Below are positions 1 to 5,765 of a DNA stretch of 7,889 nucleotides, piece by piece. This DNA is from Candidatus Latescibacteria bacterium 4484_107 (GTDB lineage Bacteria; Latescibacterota; 4484-107), in the NCBI GenBank assembly GCA_002059205.1, contig MVCQ01000117.1, forward strand, positions 1 through 7,889, written 5' to 3'. Numbering within the stretch: the stretch's first letter is position 1; every line of letters starts with the position of its first letter. A program made the translations under genes and the position numbers. The notes under the pieces are model-generated. The model was not told the DNA's origin. It made no database searches and saw only the letters and a list, made by a program, of their open reading frames with translations.

Positions 1-475
1 AGAGGGCATCCGGCTTCTGTCTCAGACGCTCCCGGGCATCGAGGCTCTCAGAGACGTATCTGTGGAGGACTTTGAGGCGCACCAGGCGCTTCTTCCCGAA
101 GTCGTCCGAAAGCGATGCCGGCACGTGGTCGCAGAAAACCAACGGGTGCTGGATGCCGTCCACGCGCTCGAAAATGGGGACGTGGAGAAAATGGGCCGCC
201 TGATGGACGCCTCGCACAGAAGCCTCAGGGACGATTTCGAGGTAAGCCGATATGAGCTGGATCTGTTGGTGGACCGCGCCCACGCCTTCGAAGGCGTCCT
301 CGGAGCGCGCCTGACCGGAGCGGGCTTTGGCGGTTGTACGGTCAACCTGGTTCAACGCGACGCAGTCGAGGCCTTTGTGCGCCAAATCACCGAAGCATAC
401 CGGGAGAAAACCGGCATCGTATTGGAAACTTACGTCTGCGCCATAGCACCTGGAGTCGGAAAAGTGGAGGACTGA
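1..475 (+). CDS. galK: Galactokinase, C-terminal part (5' end outside window)
   Basis: This is the C-terminal 157 residues of galactokinase, the cytoplasmic GHMP-family enzyme that phosphorylates galactose at C1 with ATP in the Leloir pathway. The open frame starts at position 2 and runs without a start codon from the window edge, so the gene is cut by the window and not necessarily truncated in the genome. Two family signatures are visible. A SH-S-LRDD-EVS-ELD-LV block at fragment residues 71-90 matches the galactokinase C-terminal region. The glycine-rich GARLTGAGFGGC motif at residues 101-112 is GHMP motif 3, near the phosphate-binding site. The frame is intact to its TGA stop. An internal GTG at 62 is not the real start, because the preceding residues continue the family sequence. 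It is followed by a 104-bp gap full of heptamer repeats. Other GHMP kinases are possible, but the combination of motifs fits GalK best. Confidence 0.93.
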   Translation, partial: EGIRLLSQTLPGIEALRDVSVEDFEAHQALLPEVVRKRCRHVVAENQRVLDAVHALENGDVEKMGRLMDASHRSLRDDFEVSRYELDLLVDRAHAFEGVLGARLTGAGFGGCTVNLVQRDAVEAFVRQITEAYREKTGIVLETYVCAIAPGVGKVED

Positions 476-490
476 AAGGCTGGGGGCATG

Positions 491-559
491 GATCAGAGAT
501 TAGGGATTAGGGATTAGGGGGCAGCGCGGGGCACCACTCACCACTCACCAATCACCAAA
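491..559. repeat. Two adjacent 7-bp tandem repeat arrays (GATTAGG and CACCACT families)
   Basis: GATTAGG occurs three times exactly at 498-518, preceded by a decayed unit GATCAGA at 491-497. After 13 bases, a second array runs over 532-559: two CACCACT units, then CACCAAT and CACCAAA. The second array stops two bases short of the AAAGGAG ribosome-binding site of the next gene. The two arrays fill most of the gap between galK and the isomerase gene. No promoter or terminator is evident in the gap. Confidence 0.9.
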
Positions 560-579
560 AGAAAGGAGTCGGAGCAAAA

Positions 580-1389
580 ATGGTAACGCTGAGCGCATTT
601 GCCGATGAAATTTCGGCGGATCTGACGGAGCAAATCGCAGTTTTAGAGCAGGAAGGCATCCGCAACATCGAGTTGAGGGGCGTATGGGGCAAAGGGGTGC
701 TGGACCTCGACCATCGCGAGCAGGATACGATCCAACTGGCTTTGGACGAACATGAGTTCTACATCTCCGCCATCGGATCGCCCATTGGAAAAATCGGAAT
801 CGAGGACGACTTCGAGGCCCATCTAAAACGATTCGGGAAGGCCATCGAAATGGCCCATGTCTTCGGATGCGACTACATACGGATATTCTCCTTTTACATC
901 CCGGAGGGCAAGAACCCCGCCTCATACCGGGACGAGGTGATGCGACGGTTGCAGACGATGGCGGACCTGGCGCAGGGAGAGGGCATTACGCTGCTTCACG
1001 AAAACGAAAGCCGCATTTACGGCGACACGGCGGAGCGGTGCAAAGATATTATTGATACGGTGGATTCTCCGTGCCTGCGCGCGATCTTCGATCCGTCCAA
1101 CTTCATCCAGGTGGGACAGCGTCCTTACAAAACGTGCCTCCCGATCCTGAAGGACGACATCGAGTATTTCCATATTAAGGACGCCAAGCTTTCGACCGGC
1201 GAGGTTAAGCCTGCGGGAGAAGGGGATGGCCAGATCGCCAAGATCCTCTCCGAAATGATCGCGGACGGATTCGAGGGGTTTCTCTCCCTCGAACCGCACC
1301 TCAAGATGGACGACAAGAAAGCGGCTTTCCACATCGCCGCAACCGCCTTGAAGAAAATCCTGAGGGAAATCGAAGCGGAGTATGACTGA
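580..1389 (+). CDS. TIM-barrel sugar phosphate isomerase/epimerase (xylose isomerase-like)
   Basis: A 269-residue cytoplasmic protein of the xylose-isomerase-like TIM-barrel superfamily (AP endonuclease 2 fold), which interconverts keto- and aldo-sugars or epimerises them using a divalent metal. The length is normal for the family. The four expected metal ligands are all present at the ends of barrel strands: Glu141 in LLHENE, Asp171 in IFDPSN, His198 in YFHIKDA and Glu238 in SLEPH. Their spacing resembles that of tagatose/psicose 3-epimerases. The start is set by GAAAGGAG (561-568) and a second GGAG (571-574) just before ATG. There is no signal peptide. Its neighbour is an iolB-type gene, so an inosose or sugar-acid isomerase role (IolE-, IolI- or IolH-like) is plausible, but the substrate cannot be read from sequence. 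The family assignment is firm; the specific reaction is unknown. Confidence 0.9.
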   Translation: MVTLSAFADEISADLTEQIAVLEQEGIRNIELRGVWGKGVLDLDHREQDTIQLALDEHEFYISAIGSPIGKIGIEDDFEAHLKRFGKAIEMAHVFGCDYIRIFSFYIPEGKNPASYRDEVMRRLQTMADLAQGEGITLLHENESRIYGDTAERCKDIIDTVDSPCLRAIFDPSNFIQVGQRPYKTCLPILKDDIEYFHIKDAKLSTGEVKPAGEGDGQIAKILSEMIADGFEGFLSLEPHLKMDDKKAAFHIAATALKKILREIEAEYD

Positions 1390-1406
1390 GCAGACAAGAG
1401 AGAATG

Positions 1407-1491
1407 GGTGATTGGTGATCGGGAGACATTTGTCCCCCGTAATGTGCAATTTTGGCCTCCACTCACCACTCACCACTCACCACTCACCAAA
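1407..1491. repeat. 7-bp tandem array, CACCACT family, with an inverted counterpart
   Basis: Heptamers GGTGATT and GGTGATC lie at 1407-1420. CTCCACT (1457-1463), three exact CACCACT units (1464-1484) and CACCAAA (1485-1491) follow. The left pair is close to the reverse complement of the right array, with 10 of 11 bases able to pair between GGTGATTGGTG and CACCACTCACC, so a hairpin spanning the intergenic gap could form. The array ends about 35 bases before the iolB ribosome-binding site. A TTG-initiated frame runs through it into iolB, but the array itself is non-coding in character. Confidence 0.88.
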
Positions 1492-1535
1492 GATCTTTTT
1501 TTTTGATTTTGAGCATTAACCTGCCGGAGGAAGCG

Positions 1536-2354
1536 ATGAATCTGCACATTCGGAAGTCTCTCCAAAGAGGGCACAACGAGATCGTCGGAGCAACGGATAC
1601 GCGTCTAACGTTTATCGAGCTGGGGAACCTGCGGCTTGGGGATGGAGAGCCCTATACCCAGGAGCCTGAGGCGAAGGAAGCCGCGCTGGTGATCCTGTCC
1701 GGGCAATGCACGGTGAAGGCCGGAGTGGAAACCTTCGAGGCCATCGGCGCGCGGACGGACGTGTTCTCCGGCGCGCCCTACACGGTCTATGTGCCCTGCG
1801 ACATGGCCTACGAGATCGTCGGAGTCGGTGACGTGGAGATCGCCCTTTGCAAAGCGCCGTCCGATCTCAAATGCCCGGTGCGGTTGATCACCCCGCCCGA
1901 AGTAAAGACCAAATCCGTGGGGAGATTGAACTGGCGCCGGGACGTACGCGACATCATAGACGCGGACGTCGAGGCCAAACACCTCGTCATCGGCGAAACC
2001 CTCAATCCACCGGGCCACTGGTCCAGCGCCCCCCCGCATCGGCACGATTTTGACCGTTTGCCGGAAGAAGCGAACATGGAGGAAGTCTATTTCTTCAAAC
2101 TCAAGCCGTCTGGTGGCTTCGGGATTCAGCGCGTGTACACGGACGACCGATCTACGGACGAAGCCTATGGCATCGAGGACAACGACGCAGTGGTCATTCC
2201 CGAAGGGTACCATCCCGTGGTGGCCGGTCCGGGCTATCGGCTCTACTATCTCTGGATTCTCGCCGGGGAACATCGCATATTATGTCCCAGGGACGACCCG
2301 GCGCACGCATGGCTGAAAAACGTGGAACCCATCGCGGAAGAGATCGGGTTGTAG
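1536..2354 (+). CDS. iolB: 5-deoxy-glucuronate isomerase (IolB)
   Basis: A 272-residue protein matching IolB in length and pattern. IolB isomerises 5-deoxy-D-glucuronate to 2-deoxy-5-keto-D-gluconate in myo-inositol catabolism, in the cytoplasm. It is a bicupin of the KduI/IolB family. The C-terminal cupin carries the metal-binding set His168 and His170 (PPHRHD), Glu183 (MEEVYFF) and His226 (GYHPV). It also has the characteristic IolB stretches QRVYTDDRS-DE (199-209) and YRLYYLWILAGE (234-245). The N-terminal cupin is at roughly residues 45-110. The start is ATG 1536, with GGAGG at 1526-1530 five bases upstream. The longer TTG-started frame from 1452 only translates a repeat array and is rejected. 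The flanking TIM-barrel isomerases could supply other steps of an inositol-type pathway, but IolC, IolD, IolG and IolJ are not in the window, so the full pathway is inferred. Family membership is near certain. Confidence 0.94.
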   Translation: MNLHIRKSLQRGHNEIVGATDTRLTFIELGNLRLGDGEPYTQEPEAKEAALVILSGQCTVKAGVETFEAIGARTDVFSGAPYTVYVPCDMAYEIVGVGDVEIALCKAPSDLKCPVRLITPPEVKTKSVGRLNWRRDVRDIIDADVEAKHLVIGETLNPPGHWSSAPPHRHDFDRLPEEANMEEVYFFKLKPSGGFGIQRVYTDDRSTDEAYGIEDNDAVVIPEGYHPVVAGPGYRLYYLWILAGEHRILCPRDDPAHAWLKNVEPIAEEIGL

Positions 2355-2359
2355 ATCCT

Positions 2360-2411
2360 GCGTCACGGAGGTGCGTCATGGAGGTTCACGCATCACGTTT
2401 CACGTTTCACG
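2360..2411. repeat. 13-bp direct repeat followed by 7-bp tandem array (TTTCACG family)
   Basis: GCGTCACGGAGGT (2360-2372) is repeated with one change at 2373-2385. It runs into a heptamer array: GTTCACG (2384-2390), CATCACG (2391-2397) and two exact TTTCACG units (2398-2411). The array lies in the 126-bp gap between iolB and the next isomerase gene. The remaining 2412-2480 is A-rich and holds no convincing promoter. Confidence 0.82.
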
Positions 2412-2480
2412 ATACTCCGGTTACAACATACACAATGCGAACAATATAAGGATGAACACACAAGACGCACCGGAGGCCCC

Positions 2481-3272
2481 ATGAAGTTATCCCTTTCCGG
2501 CAGGATGTTCGAGGTGGATTACCAATATTGCGAGCTTTCTATGGAGGACTTCGCCACGACGGCGAAGGACATCGGGTACCAGGGAGTGGAACTGAGGAAG
2601 ACCCAGGTCTCGCTGGATACGCCCTCCAAAGACGTGATCCGAATCGCACGGATCATAGAAAAGGCTGGGCTCGAAGTCACCTGCGTAACGACGAGAGGGG
2701 TCTCGCTGAAGGATCAGGAGAACTTCGGGCGCTTCAAAAAATATGTGGGCCTGGCCGAAACTCTCGGCTGCAAGCTCATTAAGACCGGAGGGGACGTCCC
2801 TTGGGTGCGGAAAGCCGCCGACTACGCCGCAGAACACGGAATAACCCTTGCCGGGAACACCCACATCAAAACGCCCTTCGAGACCGTGTCCTCGACCCTG
2901 GAACGCCTCCGAACCATAGATCGGGAGAACTACAGATTGATCTACGATCCCGCCAACCTTTTTATGGCTCAGGAGGATCACGGTGCAAAGACGGTGGCAA
3001 AACTGGCCGACTCCATCTGTTACGTGACCGTCCAGTGCCCTCAGAGGGTTCCTCTGAACCAAGAGGAGGGCCTTTTTGAATATAAGGGATTTGACTACAG
3101 GCAGGCTTTGCCTGGGGAAGCGAACACCCCGGATTTCGTCTCGGCATTTCGCGGCCTCCACCAAATCGGATACGACGGCTGGGTGAGCGTGATCGAGCCC
3201 AAACGGGAGGCGATGACCGGCACGCAACTGGCGAGGCTGTTCTACGAATCATGCCTCCGCCTCATTACGTAG
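2481..3272 (+). CDS. Xylose isomerase-like TIM-barrel protein with altered metal site
   Basis: A 263-residue protein of the same TIM-barrel sugar isomerase/epimerase superfamily as the product of the 580-1389 gene, but clearly divergent from it. Barrel landmarks are visible: GYQGVELR (residues 32-39), LGCKLIKTG (95-103), AGNTH (124-128), LIYDPAN (153-159), YVTVQC (181-186) and VSVIEP (235-240). Asp156 and Glu239 match two of the usual metal ligands. Where the family normally has Glu and His, this protein aligns Asn126 (in GNTH) and Thr183 (in YVTVQ). It may therefore bind metal differently, or not be a metal-dependent isomerase at all. GGAGG at 2472-2476 precedes ATG 2481. No signal peptide is visible. 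Position after iolB suggests sugar or inositol metabolism. Fold assignment is confident; activity is not assigned. Confidence 0.82.
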   Translation: MKLSLSGRMFEVDYQYCELSMEDFATTAKDIGYQGVELRKTQVSLDTPSKDVIRIARIIEKAGLEVTCVTTRGVSLKDQENFGRFKKYVGLAETLGCKLIKTGGDVPWVRKAADYAAEHGITLAGNTHIKTPFETVSSTLERLRTIDRENYRLIYDPANLFMAQEDHGAKTVAKLADSICYVTVQCPQRVPLNQEEGLFEYKGFDYRQALPGEANTPDFVSAFRGLHQIGYDGWVSVIEPKREAMTGTQLARLFYESCLRLIT

Positions 3273-3287
3273 GTTGTGGCCGTACGG

Positions 3288-3315
3288 TTTGCATTTTTCA
3301 TTTTTCATTTTGCAT
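3288..3315. repeat. 7-bp tandem array (TTTTCAT family)
   Basis: Four consecutive heptamers: TTTGCAT (3288-3294), TTTTCAT twice (3295-3308) and TTTGCAT (3309-3315). It fills most of the 65-bp gap between the second isomerase gene and ftsE, ending 22 bases before the ftsE start codon. It is read as an N-terminal extension if the longest ftsE frame is taken, which argues against that start. Confidence 0.85.
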
Positions 3316-3337
3316 TTTATGGTTTTCGGAGCCTCCC

Positions 3338-3997
3338 ATGGTCCACCTGCGCCACATCACCGTGAAAAAAGGACGTTCCTTCATTCTGGAGGATGTAAGC
3401 TTCCACATCGGGCGCGGCGAATTCGCGTTTCTGATCGGCCCGAGCGGAGCCGGAAAAAGCACGATCCTCCGCGTAATCCATCTCGACGAGAAGCCCACGA
3501 GCGGACAACTCGTGCTCGAAGGCCGGGATGCGGCCGCGTTTCCTTCCAGGGAAATCCCCCTCTGGCGCCGACGGATCGGCGTGATCTTCCAGGACTTCAA
3601 ACTGCTCCGGGATCGCAACGTGATGGAAAACGTGGCGTTCGCGCTTCGGGTCACCGGAGCGCGCCGGGGAACCATCAAACGAACGACCCTCAAGGCGCTC
3701 TCCACCGTGGGCATTTCCCACAAACGCAGCGCCATGCCAGAGGAACTCTCCGGGGGAGAACGCCAGCGCGTGGCCATCGCCCGGGCGCTCGTGCACGAAC
3801 CCCATCTGCTCCTTGCCGACCAGCCCACTGGAGATCTCGATCCCGAATCTGCGGACGAAATTCTCGCCCTCCTGACCGACCTCAACCACCGGGGCACCGC
3901 GATTCTGATGGCCACCCACGACGCGCGCCTCGTGCAAGGGCCCCACAAAATTCTCCGCATCGAATCGGGAAAATTGCTTCCAGACCAGCACACTTAG
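3338..3997 (+). CDS. ftsE: Cell-division ABC ATPase FtsE (Walker B Glu replaced by Gln)
   Basis: A 219-residue ABC ATPase, the cytoplasmic partner of FtsX in the FtsEX complex that transmits ATP-driven changes to periplasmic cell-wall hydrolase activators at the septum. Motifs in order: Walker A GPSGAGKST (34-42), Q-loop Gln85 in FQDFKLL, signature LSGGERQR (137-144), Walker B LLLAD (157-161), D-loop GDLD (165-168) and H-loop His194 in MATHD. The residue after Walker B Asp161 is Gln162 (ADQPTG, codon CAG), where FtsE and most ABC ATPases have the catalytic Glu (ADEPTG). Length is typical for FtsE. The start is ATG 3338; the longer frame from 3251 overlaps the previous gene and translates a repeat. 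The Shine-Dalgarno is weak (GGAG at 3328-3331). The TAG stop overlaps the first two bases of the inverted-repeat element that follows. Identification as FtsE rests on the motif context and the adjacent ftsX. Confidence 0.93.
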   Translation: MVHLRHITVKKGRSFILEDVSFHIGRGEFAFLIGPSGAGKSTILRVIHLDEKPTSGQLVLEGRDAAAFPSREIPLWRRRIGVIFQDFKLLRDRNVMENVAFALRVTGARRGTIKRTTLKALSTVGISHKRSAMPEELSGGERQRVAIARALVHEPHLLLADQPTGDLDPESADEILALLTDLNHRGTAILMATHDARLVQGPHKILRIESGKLLPDQHT

Positions 3998-4182
3998 TGC
4001 TCCTTGTCAAAAGTTTACTGAGATTTTATCTCCTGTGCAAAGCCGAGCTAAAGCTGGCACTGGGAACATCACAAACTCCCTGAAGGGACTGACCTTCAGC
4101 CTCTTCAGAGGCTTTTTGTCTTTGCCAGTGCCGAGTTTACTCCGGCTTTACGGAGCAACTAAGATTTCTGACAAGGAGCACT
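3996..4182. mobile_element. 187-bp MITE-like element with 14-bp perfect terminal inverted repeats
   Basis: AGTGCTCCTTGTCA at 3996-4009 is exactly inverted at 4169-4182. Inside, a 25-base sub-terminal pair (4039-4063 and 4125-4149) is inverted with 19 of 25 matches. The six mismatches fall in two triplets that preserve a local hairpin in each arm. Additional hairpins are GAGAT/ATCTC at 4020-4032, CTGAAGG/CCTTCAG at 4080-4099, and a terminator at 4098-4117. The element is too short to encode a transposase. The left end provides AG of the ftsE stop codon. The pentamer CACTT occurs at both ends (3991-3995 and 4179-4183), but the right copy overlaps the inverted repeat, so it is not a clean target duplication. 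The alternative is a structured RNA or attenuator between ftsE and ftsX. A non-autonomous transposable element is the preferred reading. Confidence 0.7.
4098..4117 (+). terminator. Intrinsic terminator inside the element between ftsE and ftsX
   Basis: A 6-bp stem AGCCTC/GAGGCT with a TTCA loop (4098-4113) is followed directly by a run of T (4113-4117). It lies in the sense direction between ftsE and ftsX. If active, it would uncouple ftsX from ftsE transcription, where these two genes are normally co-transcribed and often overlapping. Confidence 0.62.
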
Positions 4183-4183
4183 T

Positions 4184-4211
4184 CGTGAATGGTGAGTGGT
4201 GAGTGGTGTTC
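4184..4211. repeat. 7-bp tandem array (GGTGAGT, reverse orientation of the CACCACT family)
   Basis: CGTGAAT (4184-4190), GGTGAGT twice (4191-4204) and GGTGTTC (4205-4211). GGTGAGT is a rotation of the reverse complement of CACCACT, so this is the same family as the arrays at 532 and 1464 but in the opposite orientation. It begins one base after the right end of the inverted-repeat element. Confidence 0.83.
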
Positions 4212-4272
4212 GGGGGGTTCAATCCGAAATCACCATGATCAACCTTAGCGCTCTCCAACCTAAGGGGAAAAA

Positions 4273-5130
4273 ATGGGTTACGCTCTGAGAGAAGCATTAT
4301 CCTCCCTTCGACGCACCGGCGCGGGTGTTCTGCTTTCGGTCGGGACCATTGCCATGTCCCTGTTCATTCTGGGAATTTTCCTCCTGGTCACCTTCAATCT
4401 GTACGGGGCCGTCGAACAACTCCGGACCCGCGTGGAAGTCGAGATATTTCTCAAAGACGGGACCACCGCGCGTCAAATCGCCGCCCTCAAAAAGAGGGTG
4501 GCCGAGATGCCGGAGGTGCAGGAGGTCCGCTATGTGACCAAAGAGATGGCCGCCGAACAATTCCGAACCGCCTTCGGAGAAAATCTGTTAGAGGCCGTAC
4601 CGGAGAATCCTCTGCCCGCCTCCCTGCGCATCCGTCTGACCGAGGTCCACCGATCTTCGGAGGGAGCCGAACGAGTCGCAAAATCCGTCCGAAAAAAACC
4701 CATCGTCGAGGAGGTCGCTTACGGCGAAACCTGGGTGCGGCGACTGGACCAACTGATTCTGATCTTCTTCGCGGGGGATTTGGTCGTCGGGATCGCGATC
4801 GCCTCAGCCACCCTCTTTGTGATCGCCAACACGATCAAACTCACCGTGCTGGCCCGCCGGGAATCCATCGAAATCATGAAACTCGTCGGCGCCACCGACG
4901 CCTTCATCCGACGCCCCTTCTTCTTCGAAGGTCTGTTCCAGGGCTTCCTCGGAGGTCTCCTCGCCGGCATCGCCATCTACCTCCTGCACCGCATCGCCTT
5001 GCTCTATCTCCCCCACCTCGTCCTGATCGATGGCTTATACCCGGCCCTCTCTCTGGTAGCGGTGGGCACTCTGTTGGGCGTGGTGGGCAGCCATAAGTCT
5101 TTGAAACGCCTGTTGGATAGCCTAGGATAA
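4273..5130 (+). CDS. ftsX: Cell-division permease-like protein FtsX
   Basis: A 285-residue inner-membrane protein with FtsX architecture: a short cytoplasmic N-terminus, TM1 at about residues 19-42, a large periplasmic loop (about 45-160), then TM2 (163-187), TM3 (222-240) and TM4 (258-274). The periplasmic part contains VEVEIFLKD (54-62) and NPLPASLRI (112-120), both typical of FtsX. The cytoplasmic loop has NTIKL-VLARRESIEIMKLVGATD-FIRRPFFFEG (186-220), a strongly conserved stretch. FtsX does not transport. It couples FtsE to a periplasmic hydrolase activator such as EnvC, probably the product of the next gene. The start is ATG 4273 with AAGGGG at 4262-4267. The gap of 275 bp from ftsE is unusual and is caused by the inserted element plus a heptamer array. 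CCTTAG (4243-4248) can pair with CTAAGG (4260-4265), which covers part of the ribosome-binding site. Confidence 0.95.
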   Translation: MGYALREALSSLRRTGAGVLLSVGTIAMSLFILGIFLLVTFNLYGAVEQLRTRVEVEIFLKDGTTARQIAALKKRVAEMPEVQEVRYVTKEMAAEQFRTAFGENLLEAVPENPLPASLRIRLTEVHRSSEGAERVAKSVRKKPIVEEVAYGETWVRRLDQLILIFFAGDLVVGIAIASATLFVIANTIKLTVLARRESIEIMKLVGATDAFIRRPFFFEGLFQGFLGGLLAGIAIYLLHRIALLYLPHLVLIDGLYPALSLVAVGTLLGVVGSHKSLKRLLDSLG

Positions 5131-5156
5131 AGGCAGGCATCAGGGGCCATGGGGGG

Positions 5157-5237
5157 CAGGATTCAGCGGTCAGGGATCGGCGGTTAGGGGCCCCATGCTT
5201 TACGTTTTATGTTTCACGTTTTTCGCTCTACGCTTCA
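5157..5237. repeat. Two degenerate 7-bp periodic arrays
   Basis: First block (5157-5184): CAGGATT, CAGCGGT, CAGGGAT and CGGCGGT, sharing C at position 1, G at 3 and T at 7. Second block (5196-5237): six units TGCTTTA, CGTTTTA, TGTTTCA, CGTTTTT, CGCTCTA and CGCTTCA, consensus YGYTYYA except a final T in one unit. Both look like decayed versions of the exact heptamer arrays elsewhere in the window. They fill the gap between ftsX and the envC-like gene. Confidence 0.68.
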
Positions 5238-5264
5238 CGCACCCACTTCCCTTCGCCTTCGCCC

Positions 5265-5765
5265 ATGCCTATGATGCCTATAACGCATGCTATCCCATCA
5301 TCCCGCACCATTCAGACCGCCCTTCTGAGCCTGCTTCTTCTGCTCACCGGCCTCTCCATACTGTATGCCCAGTCCGAGGATCTCAACAAGATCATCGAGG
5401 CGGAGAAAAAAAAGCTGGAGCGGATGCGGAAGGATCAGGAGCAGTACGTAGCGCGCGTCGAAGCGTTAAAGAAGAAGGGGAGTCGGATCAGCACCGAGGT
5501 GGATCAATTGGACCGAAAAGTGCACACTACGCAGCGTGCGCTCCAAAAAATCCGAATGGAGGAGAAGCGTCTGAAACAAAGCATTGCCATGGCCCATACG
5601 TCACTGGATGAAACCCAAAAAAATCTCGTCCAAACAGGGCACAGCTCCGGGTTCAGAAAGACCGGTTGGAGCAAAGCCACCGCGCACAACTCGAACTCCG
5701 GCAGCGCAAAATCCAGGAGGAGAACCGCCTCAAAAAACAGAAAAAACAGAAAAAACAGGCGTTAA
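5265..5765 (+). CDS. EnvC-like murein hydrolase activator, N-terminal part (frameshifted)
   Basis: N-terminal half of a periplasmic EnvC-like activator. Residues 1-36 look like a signal peptide: positive Arg14, a hydrophobic core of TALLSLLLLLTGLSI, and possible cleavage near YAQ-SE. Residues 38 to about 122 form a charged coiled coil (EAEKKKLERM, VEALKKKGSRI, MEEKRLKQS) like the one in EnvC that contacts FtsX. After about residue 124 the frame loses coiled-coil character (TGHSSGFRKTGWS...) and becomes Ser/Asn/Arg-rich to a TAA at 5763. The coiled coil resumes in the -1 frame from about 5636 and leads into the LytM domain. One ancestral gene spanning 5265-6337 is therefore inferred. Leucine heptad spacing (L-N6-L) is kept across the junction only if one base is lost near 5634-5640. 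The start is uncertain: no good ribosome-binding site precedes ATG 5265, and in-frame ATGs follow at 5271 and 5274. Position after ftsX supports the EnvC role. Confidence 0.78.
   Translation: MPMMPITHAIPSSRTIQTALLSLLLLLTGLSILYAQSEDLNKIIEAEKKKLERMRKDQEQYVARVEALKKKGSRISTEVDQLDRKVHTTQRALQKIRMEEKRLKQSIAMAHTSLDETQKNLVQTGHSSGFRKTGWSKATAHNSNSGSAKSRRRTASKNRKNRKNRR

Noticed and set aside
491..559. CRISPR-like array
   Set aside because: Units are 7 bp and directly adjacent with no spacers, so they are simple tandem repeats.
1452..1535. N-terminal extension of IolB from a TTG codon
   Set aside because: The extension translates the CACCACT array and overlaps no conserved sequence. ATG 1536 has GGAGG at ideal spacing and gives the normal family length.
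922..2273. Long minus-strand frames over the isomerase and iolB genes
   Set aside because: They are shadows of well-supported plus-strand genes, with no family motifs or ribosome-binding sites.
2421..2450. Promoter TTACAA with AATATA-like -10 before the second isomerase
   Set aside because: Weak matches at both boxes and 16-bp spacing; not better than expected in an A-rich stretch.
2452..2484. Ten-codon leader peptide whose TGA overlaps the ATG of the second isomerase
   Set aside because: The overlap ATGA is neat, but the only upstream AAGG touches its start codon, and the isomerase has its own GGAGG. It is likely chance.
3251..3337. N-terminal extension of FtsE
   Set aside because: It overlaps the preceding gene and reads through the TTTTCAT array. 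ATG 3338 begins directly before the conserved FtsE start.
4235..4288. 17-codon upstream frame overlapping the ftsX start
   Set aside because: No ribosome-binding site and no recognisable content.
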